A DNA stretch of 64,000 bases from Haladaptatus halobius (GTDB lineage Archaea; Halobacteriota; Halobacteria; Halobacteriales; Haladaptataceae), in assembly GCF_020618475.1 (NCBI RefSeq), contig NZ_CP085340.1, positions 434,001-498,000 on the forward strand, in the 5' to 3' direction. A program made the position numbers and the translations under genes. Below the pieces are notes generated by a model. It was not told the DNA's origin and ran no database searches. It saw only the letters and a program-made list of their open reading frames with translations. The first letter of the stretch is position 1. Each line of letters begins with the position of its first letter. Positions 52,404 through 62,400 of the stretch are shown here, piece by piece.

Positions 52404-53183
52404 ATGATTTTGAAGTTACAAATCCTTGCGCAAGTCGCGTTATGGGGACTGCTCGCAGGCTCCGGGCTCCTGATCGGCGCAGTGGTCGCTGTCACCTTAT
52501 ACGGTCGCTTCTCCCATCGAATCATTGCTGCTACTATGGGCTTCGGTGGAGGCGTGCTCATCGCCGTGTTATCCATCCAGTTGATGGATTCGGCATATGA
52601 TGACGGCGGCCCCATAGCGGCCACGACTGGCTTCCTTTTGGGTGCAACCGCATTCAGCACCATCAACTGGCGCCTGGCGAAGAATGGGGCCAGGCACCGC
52701 AACCGTTGCGGCGAGTGCGTCGAGCAACCGTCGGAGGCGGAGCACAAAGGGAGTGGGCTAGCGATCGCTGTAGGCGCAGTCCTCGACGGTATTCCGGAGT
52801 CCCTCGTGATTGGGCTGTCGCTGCTAGCCGGGGAGAACATCGGCCTTGGACTGGTCGCTGGCTTCTTCCTCTCGAACGTCCCGCAAGGACTCTCAAGTGC
52901 TTCCGGCATGAAGAAAGCGGGCCGTTCCAGCAAATACATCTTCAGCCTCTGGACTGGGATTCTGCTGATTAGCGGAATGGCGGCGGCCGCCGGTTACCTC
53001 TTGCTAGGCACCGCGAACCCGGCGATTCCCGCCACGATCCTCGCATTTGCGGCGGGCGGAGTGTTGGCCATGCTCGCCGAGTCCATGATTCCGGAAGCTT
53101 TCGCGGATGCGCAGCCGTTTACTGGGTTGATTACGGTAGTTGGCTTTCTTGTAGCGTTCCTTATCATCAGACTACCTGTCTAA
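52404..53183 (+). CDS. ZIP-family metal transporter
   Basis: A 259-residue membrane protein with about eight helices. GGGVLIAVLSIQLMDSA lies in helix 2. A cytoplasmic loop with RHRNRCGECVEQ (possible metal binding) is near residue 97. The ZIP signature AVLDGIPESLVIG near 125 is followed by SNVPQGLSSASGMK near 155. It belongs to the GufA-like branch and moves Zn2+ or related divalent cations. In the metal site DGIPES replaces the more common HNIPEG, with the Asp substituting for His. It is intact. Confidence 0.85.
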   Translation: MILKLQILAQVALWGLLAGSGLLIGAVVAVTLYGRFSHRIIAATMGFGGGVLIAVLSIQLMDSAYDDGGPIAATTGFLLGATAFSTINWRLAKNGARHRNRCGECVEQPSEAEHKGSGLAIAVGAVLDGIPESLVIGLSLLAGENIGLGLVAGFFLSNVPQGLSSASGMKKAGRSSKYIFSLWTGILLISGMAAAAGYLLLGTANPAIPATILAFAAGGVLAMLAESMIPEAFADAQPFTGLITVVGFLVAFLIIRLPV

Positions 53184-53670
53184 GCCGGGCCAACGATAAC
53201 CGATTGCTCGCAAGCAGGTGTTCTACTCGTGTTCGTTAGAGGGCGGGACCGACTATCGTGCTATCAAGATACCCGATCTCGTCTTCCCCGTCCAACGACC
53301 CAACGTAGTTATATGGATTTCGTTGTTTCGTACAGTGACTGGAAACAGAGCCGTCCGCCACTGACACTATAGTCCACTTTGCCCGCATGAAACTCATCTC
53401 GCATACACACTAATGAGGCCGTACTCGATAACGAGACCATATCTCGTAGTAGGCTTTGATACAACCGGAGCAAGCAGCGGTTGTGGTCTACATGCTGTCG
53501 TTCATGCTTTCGACGGCGAATACAGCCCCTTTCCCGTGAGTAACCGAGTCCGATTCGTGATAGGAAACGTTCCCAGTGAGACGATGACAGGCATACTTCG
53601 GGGATCGGAGTTCATAACAAAGTAATCCCGCCGCATCCCTTCCCCATCCTGCCGCAGGCGGGAGAATATC
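53184..53670. other. Gap without recognisable gene
   Basis: This 487-bp stretch has no gene I can support. A 70-codon frame at 53413-53625 has no protein-like features and no ribosome-binding site. Confidence 0.4.
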
Positions 53671-53868
53671 ATGACGCAAGCCAGTGAACCCGACGTTGAA
53701 CCCTTCAGCGTCGACGTTCCTGAAGAGGAACTTGATGACCTCCGCCAGCGCATCGCTGACACGCGGTGGCCCGAGAAGGAACAGGTATCGGATTCATCGC
53801 AAGGTGTCCAGCTCGCTACGATTCAAGAACTCGCGCGCTATTGGGAGACAGAGCACGATTTCGACCCC
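53671..53868 (+). pseudogene. Epoxide hydrolase N-terminal domain fragment
   Basis: The frame starts MTQASEPDVEPFSVDVPEEE and continues RIADTRWPEK and LATIQELARYWETEHDF, the EHN domain that precedes the alpha/beta-hydrolase core of epoxide hydrolases. Similarity ends near 53868 and the catalytic core is absent. The frame runs on to 53991 as unrelated sequence. It is probably a recombination remnant joined to the next gene's upstream region. Confidence 0.7.
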
Positions 53869-53987
53869 GCCACTGGCGAAGTCGCTCAACCTCAGTGCGC
53901 TCAACGCACCGTTCGAGCAAGCCTTGGGGAACAGCGCGTTACGCCCACAACGACATTCCAGATAGCAGACGTAGAGGGAGGTGCCGG

Positions 53988-54905
53988 ATGAAGGCGATTG
54001 TGGTGACGGACCAGGCCGCGGGAACGACCGGGATGACACTGGCGGAGCGGCCCGAGCCGCAGGCAGCGATAAACGACGTCGTTGTTCAGGTTCATGCGTC
54101 GGGATTCGTCCCGACCGAGCTGACGTGGCCCTCGACCTGGACCGATCGCCTCGACCGTGACCGAACACCGTCGATCCCTGGGCACGAGCTGGCCGGAGTG
54201 GTCAGCGCCCTCGGCTATGGCACGACGGGGCTGTCGGTGGGACAGCGGGTGTTCGGCCTCACGGACTGGACTCGCGACGGCACCCTGGCGGAGTACGCGG
54301 CCGTCGAGGCACGCAACCTCGCGCCGCTGCCGGGAGACGTCGACTTCACGGTGGGCGCATCCCTGCCGATCTCGGGCCTGACAGCGTGGCAGGGACTGTT
54401 TGAGCACGGCCGCGTTCAGGCGGGGCAGAGCGTCCTCGCGCACGGCGCGGCCGGTGCAGTCGGCTCGATGGTGACGCAGCTCGCACGAGAGGCCGGCGCC
54501 TACGTCATCGGCACCGGACGTGCCGCCGACCGTCAGACTGTGCTCGACTTCGGAGCGCAGGAGTTCGTCGACCTCGAGAATGAGGCGCTGGAAGACGTCG
54601 GCGAAGTCGATCTGGTTTTCGATGTCATCGGCGGCGACATCGGGAAGCGGTCCGCAGGCCTAATTCGAGCCGGAGGAACACTGGTGTCCATCGTCGGGCC
54701 ACCCGAGGCGCGACCCGCCGACGGCCGAGCGGTCGATTTTGTCGTCAAGGCCGATCGTGCCCAGCTGAGTGAGATCGTCCAGCGGGTCCGGGATGGGCGA
54801 CTGCGGACAAACATCGGCAACGTGGCGGCCCTCGACGAGGCCGTTGCCGCCTTCAACCCGACCGAGCGAATCAAGGGGAAGACGATCATCAGCGTTCGTC
54901 CATAA
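53988..54905 (+). CDS. Zinc-type/quinone oxidoreductase-like MDR-family dehydrogenase
   Basis: A 305-residue medium-chain dehydrogenase/reductase: GHELAGVVSALG near residue 64, VFGLTDWTRDGTLAEYAAV near 86, and the NADPH loop AHGAAGAVGSMVTQLA near 150. The C-terminus TERIKGKTIISVRP is typical. Cysteine zinc ligands are lacking, so it belongs to the quinone-oxidoreductase-like branch. A GGAGGTG ribosome-binding site lies 7 bases before ATG 53988. The gene is GC-rich and its protein is closer in style to bacterial (actinobacterial) enzymes, suggesting transfer. The substrate is unknown. Confidence 0.82.
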   Translation: MKAIVVTDQAAGTTGMTLAERPEPQAAINDVVVQVHASGFVPTELTWPSTWTDRLDRDRTPSIPGHELAGVVSALGYGTTGLSVGQRVFGLTDWTRDGTLAEYAAVEARNLAPLPGDVDFTVGASLPISGLTAWQGLFEHGRVQAGQSVLAHGAAGAVGSMVTQLAREAGAYVIGTGRAADRQTVLDFGAQEFVDLENEALEDVGEVDLVFDVIGGDIGKRSAGLIRAGGTLVSIVGPPEARPADGRAVDFVVKADRAQLSEIVQRVRDGRLRTNIGNVAALDEAVAAFNPTERIKGKTIISVRP

Positions 54906-54951
54906 GGAGGCGGAGACAGCGACCCCCGTTACGTCGCAGGCACGATGCACG

Positions 54952-54998
54952 CATCCCTGAAAAGGATGAGGTCCATGGTTCAAGTCCACGTGGGCCCA
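54952..54998 (+). tRNA. tRNA 3'-half remnant with GAA-like anticodon loop
   Basis: The sequence has exact tRNA geometry for its 3' half. A 5-bp anticodon stem CATCC/GGATG surrounds a 7-base loop CTGAAAA (GAA at 34-36). A 5-base variable region follows, then a T arm CATGG/CCACG with loop TTCAAGT (one mismatch), a 7-base acceptor strand TGGGCCC and a discriminator A. No matching 5' acceptor GGGCCCA or D arm is found upstream. It looks like a tRNA 3' end left by a site-specific integration event rather than a working gene. Confidence 0.45.
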
Positions 54999-55101
54999 CT
55001 TCCGAACCTCCCGGCCAGAGATCTCCGGTCGGGAGACCATCCCTCTCAGCCCACTTCGCGGAGCTCGACGTACTCCCGAGACGGTGTGCTATTGTGGCGT
55101 G

Positions 55102-55308
55102 TCATGGTTCAGGAATTTCCTCGGGAAAAAGCGAGAACCCCAATGTACGGAAGTCGCTGCCAAAGGCAAAAATATGGTCTACACCATGGTCATCTGCGAG
55201 TACGGCGCTTAGATGATCGACCAGTGAGATTTCTTGGTCGTCATACCGATCGATTTCAGTACACGCCGTATCGAATATACCCGCACTGACGGGGAGGATG
55301 TTGAACGT
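55102..55308 (-). pseudogene. PIN-domain (VapC-like) toxin, C-terminal fragment
   Basis: A minus-strand frame without a start codon reads FDTACTEIDRYDDQEISLVD, then HLSAVLADDHGVDHIFAFGS and DFRTLGFSLFPEEIPEP. This matches the last 65 residues of haloarchaeal PIN-domain proteins, where IFAFDxDF is usual. Here one acidic residue is replaced by Gly (FAFGSDF). The first part of the domain is gone, so it should be inactive. Confidence 0.6.
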
Positions 55309-55421
55309 CGACGACGCACGTCAGCTGTTCGTACAATAGTCGCTCTCCTTCACAGGACAAGATTCTCGTTCTGGGTTTCTCATCTGCTGTATCGCTCACT
55401 TTCCCTCCTACCAGCGAACCG

Positions 55422-55661
55422 CTATTCCGGACGAATCCAGATCACGCGACGAGCTTCGGGCTTCTTCTTTCGAATCTCATCGTTTTCATGGAGACGGCTG
55501 AGAACATTATACGCCGACCGTCGTGACCAGCCGAGTTCGTCCGCGATTTCTGCCGTCATGTAGGGTTCGAGCGGACTCATGACCTCTAAGACGGCCTCTT
55601 CAGTGTGTTCTGGGACATATTCCCCGCTGTCATTGCGCGCCCGCTCATCGTTCTCTATCAT
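55422..55661 (-). CDS. Small winged-helix DNA-binding protein
   Basis: A 79-residue protein (MIENDERARNDSGEYVPEHT, then MTAEIADELGWSRRSAYNVL and SRLHENDEIRKKKPEARRVI) with a clear helix-turn-helix followed by a basic wing. ATG 55661 is preferred to 55688 because the extension looks non-conserved. Similar small proteins regulate toxin-antitoxin or provirus genes in haloarchaea. An AT-rich divergent region separates it from the SWIM gene at 55836. Confidence 0.75.
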   Translation of the reverse strand: MIENDERARNDSGEYVPEHTEEAVLEVMSPLEPYMTAEIADELGWSRRSAYNVLSRLHENDEIRKKKPEARRVIWIRPE

Positions 55662-55835
55662 ACCCACTCTTTCATTTCCGCATGACATAAGCTTATTCCT
55701 TGTAGGGAAAACAGTGGTTTTATAAACTATGCCTTTTAAGGAATAAGTAGGAAGAACGGTGCCCTCGGGCGTGTGGAAATGCGCCGGGTGTTACAGCACC
55801 CGGCACCGGTCTTCCGAAATGGATCCCAGAAGACC

Positions 55836-56225
55836 ATGAGTACGAAAACGCCTACGCAACTTGAAGCTGACGAGACAGCACAGAAACGCGCGCAGTGGGA
55901 ACAGTTTTCCTACGACGTCGAAGCCTCCGGAATGGTCGAAGTGACCAATCAGAGCCATGAGAACCCCGTAGACCACCAGTACGTGGTCTCCATCGACGAC
56001 GTGACCCACGAGCTAATGGCCTGTACGTGCCCACATTACGTCCACCGCAACGCCTTCTGCAAACACATGACCGCCGTCGAGAACGCAACCGACGACGGGA
56101 CGCTCGACGCCTTCCCTTCGGAGGACGAAGACGATGCCGGATCTGAAAACTGTGACTGTGACGGCCTCAGTAGTTTCCCGTACTGGGAGTGCGTGCAAAC
56201 GGGAGGGAAGGAACTGCCGAACTAA
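55836..56225 (+). CDS. SWIM zinc-finger protein
   Basis: A 129-residue protein with a SWIM finger CTCPHYVHRNAFCKH near residues 68-82 (CxC...CxH), preceded by the usual beta strands (HQYVVSIDDVTHELMA). A Cys/Asp-rich tail follows (SENCDCDGLSS and YWECV). SWIM domains bind DNA or proteins through zinc. ATG 55836 is chosen as the family start. A duplicate of the finger region lies decayed at 59022-59135. It is common in haloarchaeal accessory regions; the role is unknown. Confidence 0.82.
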   Translation: MSTKTPTQLEADETAQKRAQWEQFSYDVEASGMVEVTNQSHENPVDHQYVVSIDDVTHELMACTCPHYVHRNAFCKHMTAVENATDDGTLDAFPSEDEDDAGSENCDCDGLSSFPYWECVQTGGKELPN

Positions 56226-56416
56226 TCCACGCTTCAGCCCTTTTTATCTCTGTCTCGCTAATTGACGCTCTCGGATAGCACCGACCAGCGAACGCTCACA
56301 GAAAGTGTGAATGCGTCGATTGATGGTACCCCAATGAAGTGACTTCGGCATCCGAATATCTCACGCATCCCTCAAGTGTCGTGAGGTTTATTGCGATCTA
56401 TTGCAAAGTATTGCAC

Positions 56417-56740
56417 ATGCCCATTCACATTGACTGTCTCGACGACGAACCCGCCGACGTGCTCTCGCTCTCTGAGGGCACGCAGCCCTACCGCATCCTC
56501 CAGTTTCTCGCCGAGAACGACGACAAGGCATTCACACAAACGGAGATCCACGAAGCAACCGGAATTAAGCGCGGGAGCGTCGGATCCGCCCTCTCCCGAC
56601 TCGACGATCGAGGGCTCGTTCGTCATCGAGGACGCTACTGGGCGATTGGGAAAGATGACCGACTTGCCTCGTTCGCGGCGCAAACACAAGCGAGCTCCGC
56701 CTCGACGACCGACGATTACTACGGCGAAGACGAGGCGTGA
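56417..56740 (+). CDS. HTH regulator, probable antitoxin of the adjacent PemK-like toxin
   Basis: A 107-residue protein (MPIHIDCLDDEPADVLSLSE) with a winged-helix domain: TQTEIHEATGIKRGSVGSAL, then SRLDDRGLVRHRGRYWAIG, and an acidic C-terminal tail (TDDYYGEDEA) that could neutralise a basic toxin. ATG 56417 is chosen because the domain begins directly after it. It ends 2 bp before the toxin start at 56743, a classic antitoxin-toxin layout. The pairing is inferred from position. Confidence 0.75.
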   Translation: MPIHIDCLDDEPADVLSLSEGTQPYRILQFLAENDDKAFTQTEIHEATGIKRGSVGSALSRLDDRGLVRHRGRYWAIGKDDRLASFAAQTQASSASTTDDYYGEDEA

Positions 56741-56742
56741 GA

Positions 56743-57072
56743 ATGGCATATTCCCGCGGAGCTGTCGTTAAAGGCCCTGACCTCTTCGCCGACTATGACT
56801 ATCGGCCATATGTTCGTGTGAGCGATGACACACACCCGTTCAGCGATGAGGAAGCACTGTATGCAGCGGTGACAACAACCCGCCGGTCAATCGCTATCCT
56901 ACTCACGCCTAACGACTTTGCAGCAGGTGGCTTACCACGCGAGAGCTACGTTAACTCATGGATAATTGCCCCACTCCGGCACGCGGATATCCATGGCAAG
57001 GAGGGGCAACTCGTCGAGGAGATAGTCGAAACGATCGCTGGGGAAGCAGCGAGCTACCTCGGCGTCAAATAA
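56743..57072 (+). CDS. PemK/MazF-like toxin family protein
   Basis: A 109-residue protein starting MAYSRGAVVKGPDLFADYDY, then RPYVRVSDDTHPFSDEEALY, TTTRRSIAILLTPNDFAAGG and SWIIAPLRHADI. This matches the haloarchaeal branch of PemK/MazF-like SH3-fold RNases: a GAVV start, RPYV strand and a conserved Trp-Ile-Ala-Pro strand. The upstream HTH gene is the likely antitoxin and autoregulator. No truncation is seen. Activity is inferred from family. Confidence 0.72.
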   Translation: MAYSRGAVVKGPDLFADYDYRPYVRVSDDTHPFSDEEALYAAVTTTRRSIAILLTPNDFAAGGLPRESYVNSWIIAPLRHADIHGKEGQLVEEIVETIAGEAASYLGVK

Positions 57073-57075
57073 CGT

Positions 57076-57429
57076 GTGCTCTTGGGATGTAATCCTACGG
57101 AAGAGATTACGATCTCGCTGACGTGGGACGCCTACGACTCACAAGGCTGGGAGCAATTTAGTTCGACAGTTCACCACGAGTTAATCCACGCATGGCAGTA
57201 CCACGAGTTCGGCGAAGCTGATCACGGGCGAACGTTCACCCGTTGGACAGACCGTCGCGACACCTCGCGGCACTGCGAGCGGTTCAAAGCGCCGAACTGG
57301 TGGGTGATCTGCACCGAATGCGGTGGGCGACTCGCGCGCTACCAACGCTCGAAGGTCGTCAAACACCCTGAGAAGTACAGCTGCGGTGATTGCGGCGGGT
57401 CGCTTCGCGTTGAGGAGGCCACCGAATGA
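57076..57429 (+). pseudogene. SprT-like zinc metalloprotease, 5'-truncated
   Basis: The product carries the metallopeptidase motif HHELIHAWQYHEFGEADHG near residue 33 (HExxH with a third His) and a C-terminal zinc ribbon (CTECGG, CGDCGG). The N-terminal 50 or more residues of haloarchaeal SprT-like proteins are missing: it begins at CNPTEEITISLTWD from a GTG with no ribosome-binding site. The frame is otherwise intact, so a shortened protein could be made. SprT relatives act in DNA-protein crosslink repair. Confidence 0.68.
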
Positions 57430-57647
57430 GGCACGAATACCGCTGTTCTCTCTGCCTGCGGGTTGTTGGACCTGTAACGGTGGCTGGCCCGTCGTGATTC
57501 ATTTGAGTCCAGTCTACTGTGAGCATGGTGGGCGACGATCGGTAGCATATCGTTTTTCTTCTCCATTCAGTTTCAGACTACAGAGTACCAGAGATGGTAC
57601 TTCACTACCGTTTTATGCCTATCGAGCACACACCGCGAAATGCGCCA

Positions 57648-58598
57648 ATGACGACCACCTCCGACCACCACATTATCGCAATAGATGAGCATATCCATAC
57701 GACCTGGAGTTACGAGCATGAGCCAGTCCAAACAGTCGAGTCGAATGACATTGTGACCTTTGACTGTCGAGATGCAACAAACAACCAGTTGGATATAGCG
57801 TCGACTAGTGGTGATGTGTATTCTCTCGCAGACGACTCTACTGGTCACCCGTTAACTGGACCCGTCGCTGTGGCTGATGCCCAACCAGAAGATGTGCTTG
57901 CTGTCGATCTTCTCGAGCTTCAGCACGAGGGGATTGGCTTTTCGTACTTTTATCCCGGTGATGAAGGATGGGGCTTGCTTCCCGAGGATTTTCATGACCC
58001 TGGGCTTCACGTTTGGGAGCTTGATGACGGTATTGGACGGTTCGTCAACGGCATCGAAGTTCCGCTTGCCCCATTCCCCGGCAACCTTGGGGTTGCACCT
58101 GCTGTAGAGGGAAAGCACAGCACGACGCCACCTCGACGTGTTGGAGGGAATCTCGACGTCAAGCATCTTACGACAGGTTCGACGCTGTATCTCCCTGTCG
58201 AAGTTGAGGGAGCATTGTTCAGTATCGGTGACTGTCACGCTGCTCAGGGTGATGGTGAAGTTTGTGTTACGGGCATCGAAGCCCCGATGATAGTCACTGC
58301 GCGACTTCGAATTATCTCGGATATGGACATCAAGCAGCCACAATTTGAAACGGCTGGGCCCTTCTCGGTCAATGGCGACCGCATGCATGCGACAACCGGC
58401 ATTAGCGACGATTTGATGGACGCGACGAAGAAGGCGATCAGACACATGATAACCCATCTGCACGATCACCACGATCTAACGCGAACCGAAGCATACCTCC
58501 TCTGTTCAGCAATCGTGGATTTGAAAATCAACGAGGTCGTCGATAAGCCGAATTGGGTCGTCTCGGCGTACGTACCACAATCGATCTTCCCGGATTGA
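57648..58598 (+). CDS. Acetamidase/formamidase family protein
   Basis: A 316-residue FmdA/AmdA-family protein: ESNDIVTFDCRDATNNQL near residue 32, GPVAVADAQPEDVLAVDLLE near 72, LAPFPGNLGVAPA near 145, and GGNLDVKHLTTGSTLYLPV near 180. GDCHAAQGDGEVC near 208 completes the metal or active site. It hydrolyses formamide, acetamide or a related short amide to ammonia. ATG 57648 is chosen because the earlier start lies in unrelated sequence. It stands alone and may supply nitrogen; it also fits the amide theme of the window. Confidence 0.88.
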   Translation: MTTTSDHHIIAIDEHIHTTWSYEHEPVQTVESNDIVTFDCRDATNNQLDIASTSGDVYSLADDSTGHPLTGPVAVADAQPEDVLAVDLLELQHEGIGFSYFYPGDEGWGLLPEDFHDPGLHVWELDDGIGRFVNGIEVPLAPFPGNLGVAPAVEGKHSTTPPRRVGGNLDVKHLTTGSTLYLPVEVEGALFSIGDCHAAQGDGEVCVTGIEAPMIVTARLRIISDMDIKQPQFETAGPFSVNGDRMHATTGISDDLMDATKKAIRHMITHLHDHHDLTRTEAYLLCSAIVDLKINEVVDKPNWVVSAYVPQSIFPD

Positions 58599-58900
58599 CA
58601 TCCCCACTCTCTAGGACGCGATAGCTTACTCAAACGTGTATTCCTGAATGACTATCTAGACAATGGCGAAGAGTATGAGCCCTCCAGCTTAAGTGGCAGA
58701 GCATGTCCATAGGTAATGATTGCGTAGAGATCCCGAAATGAGTAGTACTGCAACTCTAGTCGCGACACTTCCACGACGGAATCAACTTGCCTGGTCAGAG
58801 TTGTCGGCCGCACAGTACAAACCACAAGATGAGCTGATTTTCGATTAACCTACGCGGGAGTGGACGACATCTATCAATCTTGAAAATCTAACGGACTACC
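58599..58900. other. Gap without recognisable gene
   Basis: About 300 bp after the acetamidase gene. A 36-codon frame at 58738-58848 is the longest with a plausible start, but I cannot support it as a gene. Confidence 0.35.
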
Positions 58901-59017
58901 CTATGCGCGAAAAGGGAGGTCACCGTCCTGCATTGGATCCGCATACAGATTCCGTTCGTGAACCGCACTCCCATAATAACATTCCCGAAACCACTCGAGA
59001 TCACGCTCGGTCAACAC
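58901..59017 (-). CDS. Possible small ORF next to the SWIM fragment
   Basis: A 38-residue frame from GTG 59017 reads MLTERDLEWFRECYYGSAVH-like sequence after its first codon and ends DGDLPFRA. The composition is acidic and protein-like. It starts 5 bp from the divergent SWIM fragment. It may be a small gene or the start of a lost larger one; there is no family recognition. Confidence 0.3.
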   Translation of the reverse strand: MLTERDLEWFRECYYGSAVHERNLYADPMQDGDLPFRA

Positions 59018-59021
59018 AGTC

Positions 59022-59135
59022 TCCAGCGACGACGTGACCGGCGAACTGATGGCGTGCACCTGCCCGCACCACGTTCACCGGACTGCTTTCTGCAAGCACA
59101 TGGCCGCCAGTGGCATTTCGGCGAGTAACCGCTGA
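59022..59135 (+). pseudogene. Decayed second copy of the SWIM zinc finger
   Basis: The frame without a start reads SSDDVTGELMACTCPHHVH, then RTAFCKHMAASG, ending at TGA 59133. It matches residues 60-90 of the intact SWIM protein at 55836 (DDVTHELMACTCPHYVHRNA). Only the finger region survives. Confidence 0.65.
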
Positions 59136-59431
59136 CGCATGATCCCCGACGACATCTCTTCCTAGCGCAATGGTCGGGTGACCGCCTCACCGATAGTCTC
59201 TACTTGTTCGATCTGGGTGACCGATTCCGTCCCCGTCAGGACGTGCTATGGCTACTATGAGAGTAGCGGGAAACTCGTGACGGCACTGATGGAATGAAAG
59301 CCTGCTAAGTCCCCAAAGCAGGGAATACGAACGGGGTGGTACAGGCTTTTATTACATCAGTGCCGTAGGTGTTAAAATATAATATAATATGAATAATTTA
59401 TTTATACCGTAAACGACCAATTGTTGTGTGT

Positions 59432-62400
59432 ATGACACACAATCCGGATAATAATGAGGATTGTAGTAAAGAGTTAGAATCCACCGTTCGACTCGATCGA
59501 CGAAACTTTCTCGGTGGGGTCTCCGGACTATTCGCCGCCGCGGCGTACACCGCGTCGGTTCCCGAATCCGTGGCCGCGACGATCTCGAACGCGAACGACG
59601 CAGACACCCGGACCGTCTCCTCCCCCGACAGGAGTATCCGGGTCACGCTAGACGTTTCTACGGGCGTCCCCACATACGCGATCTCGTTCGACGGGACGAC
59701 GTACCTCGAATCCTCCATGTTGGGTTTCGATTTCCAGAACCAACCGGCGTTCGGTGCCACGGCGGACGGCGCTACCAGCACGAGCGTCACGGTAACGGGA
59801 AGCGAAACCGGGACGGCAACCGAAATGTGGGATCCGTTGTGGGACCAGTACGACACCGTTTCGGAGGAATACGCGTACCTTCGCGTCGGGCTCGCCGAGA
59901 CGAGCGCGCCGAACCGGGCGGCGAACCTCGAATTTCGCGTATTCGACGATGGGCTGGCGTTCCGGTTCGTCTTAAGCGACGATTTCGCCAGCAACGGCGG
60001 AAAGGTGGTCGTCACCTCCGAGAACACGCAGTTCGACTTCACCGATGACTACACGGCTTGGTGGATCGGAAACGAGTTCGTCAACCCTCGATTCGAACAG
60101 GAGTACGAGGAGACGGCACTCAGCGACGTCGAATCCGGTACCCGGACCGCCCGCCCGAACGGCAACACTATCCGAAACGGTGCGCACACGCCGTTCACCG
60201 TGAGAGCCGACGATGACGCGTATCTGAGCGTTCACGAAGCGGATCTCACGGATTACGCCACGATGTCGCTCGCCCCTCGGTCCGACGCGGGCGGGACGGC
60301 GTTCGCGGCGGAGCTCGCGCCGCTTCCTGACGGGACGAAGGTGTCGACCGAACCGCCGATGGCGACCCCGTGGCGGACGATACAGCTCACGAGGAGTCCC
60401 GGTGAACTCGTCGAATCGTCGCTGATCCCGCTTCTCAACGACGAGCTGGACGAGTCGGTGCTCCCGACCGTCGACGGGGAACCCGACACGAGCTGGATCG
60501 TCCCCCGGAAGTACGTCGGCATCTGGTGGACGATGATCGCCGGAAACGCCAACTGGGAGTATAAATCCGACGCCCAGATCGAGACCGAGCGGGGTAATCC
60601 GGCGGCGTACATCCACGGCGCTCGGACCGAACGGATGAAACGGTACATGCGGTTCGCCAGCGAGAACGGCATCGAGAGCGTGCTCGTCGAGGGCTGGAAT
60701 CAGGGCTGGGACAGCTTCCCCGGCTCCGGGGTGACGATGGACTTCGATCAGTCGTACCCTGACTTCGACCTACCCGAGGTCGCCGACTACGGCCAGTCGA
60801 TCACCCCAACCGTCGAGATGACAGCCCACAACGAGACGGCCGGGAACATCGTCACTTACGAGGAGCAGATCCTGAAAGACGATATCTTCCGGTACTACGA
60901 GGAAAACGGCATCCGAAGCATCAAGAACGGCTACGTCAACGACGACGGCATCGGCCACTCGGGAGACGGCGGAACGGCGACCACCAGCCAGCACAGCCAG
61001 ATCGCGGTCAACCACCACGAGTTGGTCGCCCGCGAGGCGGCGCAGAACCGACAGCTACTGGAGCGCCACGAGGCTGACAAACCCACCGGGAAGCGACGGA
61101 CGTATCCGAACCTGGCGTCCACCGAGACAATCAAAGCACAGGAGTACGACGGCTTCGGCGCACTCGGTTCGGACGTCGGCACGGGCCACCACGTTACCCT
61201 GCCGTTCACCCGGATGCTGGCCGGGCCGGCAAGCTACCAGCCGGGGATCTTCGACATCACCTTCAACGACGACACCGGCGGGCAAGTCCAGACGACCCGG
61301 GCGAAACAGCTCGCGATGTACCCGAACTACAACGCCGGACTGCAGATGGTCGCCGACCGCATCGAGGCCTACATCGATCCGGAACTGACCGTCGGCGAAC
61401 TCCTGCAGGCGGCCGCCGGCGACCTCGGCGGCTTCATCACCGCAGACAACTGGCGGAACGCGTTCGGAACCAACTACGTCGCGGTCGATCCGAATCGAGT
61501 GGAGTCCGGTTCGTCGGTCTCGTGGACGGTCACGGACGTTCCGTCCGACGGAACGTACGACTTACATCTTCGCTACGCCAGCGCACCCGAGGAGAACGCG
61601 CCCCGGGTGGTCGACGCCGGTGAGCCGCAGGCGACCCTCCATGTGAACGATTCGGCCGAGACGATCACCCCGTCGTTCACGGAGTACTGGGACGACTGGC
61701 AGGTGTTCACAACGCAGGTCAAACTCAACGAAGGGGAAAACATCGTCGCCATCGAACTGCAGTACGACGACTCGGGGGAGACGTTCACCGGCGACGTCGG
61801 CGGCTTCAACCTCAACACGGTCGCCGTCACCGAAACCGGTGTGGGATCGCCGATCCCAGAGGACTATGTCGGCTACACCCCGGAGAACGAGAACTTCGAG
61901 ACGGAAGTCGAGTTCGAGTTCCTCGAGAACGTTCCCGCGGGTGGTTGGGACGACACGAGAGTCGTGGATGCCGAAATCAGCGAGTACATCGTCACCGCTC
62001 GACGGAAAGACGACGAGTGGTACGTCGGCGCGATGACCGACGGGGACAGCCGCGCCGTCGACGTCCCGCTGGCGTTTCTCAACCCCGGAAAGGGCGGTGG
62101 TAAAGCCCGGGGTCCGAAATACGTCGCCGAAATCTACGCGGACGGAAGCGACGCCCGCTACGACGAGAACCCGACGGACGTGTGGACGGGCGAACGGATC
62201 GTCGACCCGAGCACGACCGTGCTGGTCTCGATGGCTGCCAGCGGTGGCCAAGCGATTCGGCTGCGCCCCGCGAGCGGGCGGGAGATAACGGAGCGATCCG
62301 CGTACGAACCCCCCGAGCAGGAGTACGTCTCCTTCGAGGCACCCGAAGCCGCCGTCTCCGGGCGATCGATCGACGTCACGATCGCGGGCAGGAACTCCGG

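Noticed and set aside
55030..55056. Stem CTCCCGGCC with GGTCGGGAG as a terminator
   Set aside because: No T-run follows and no intact gene ends before it.
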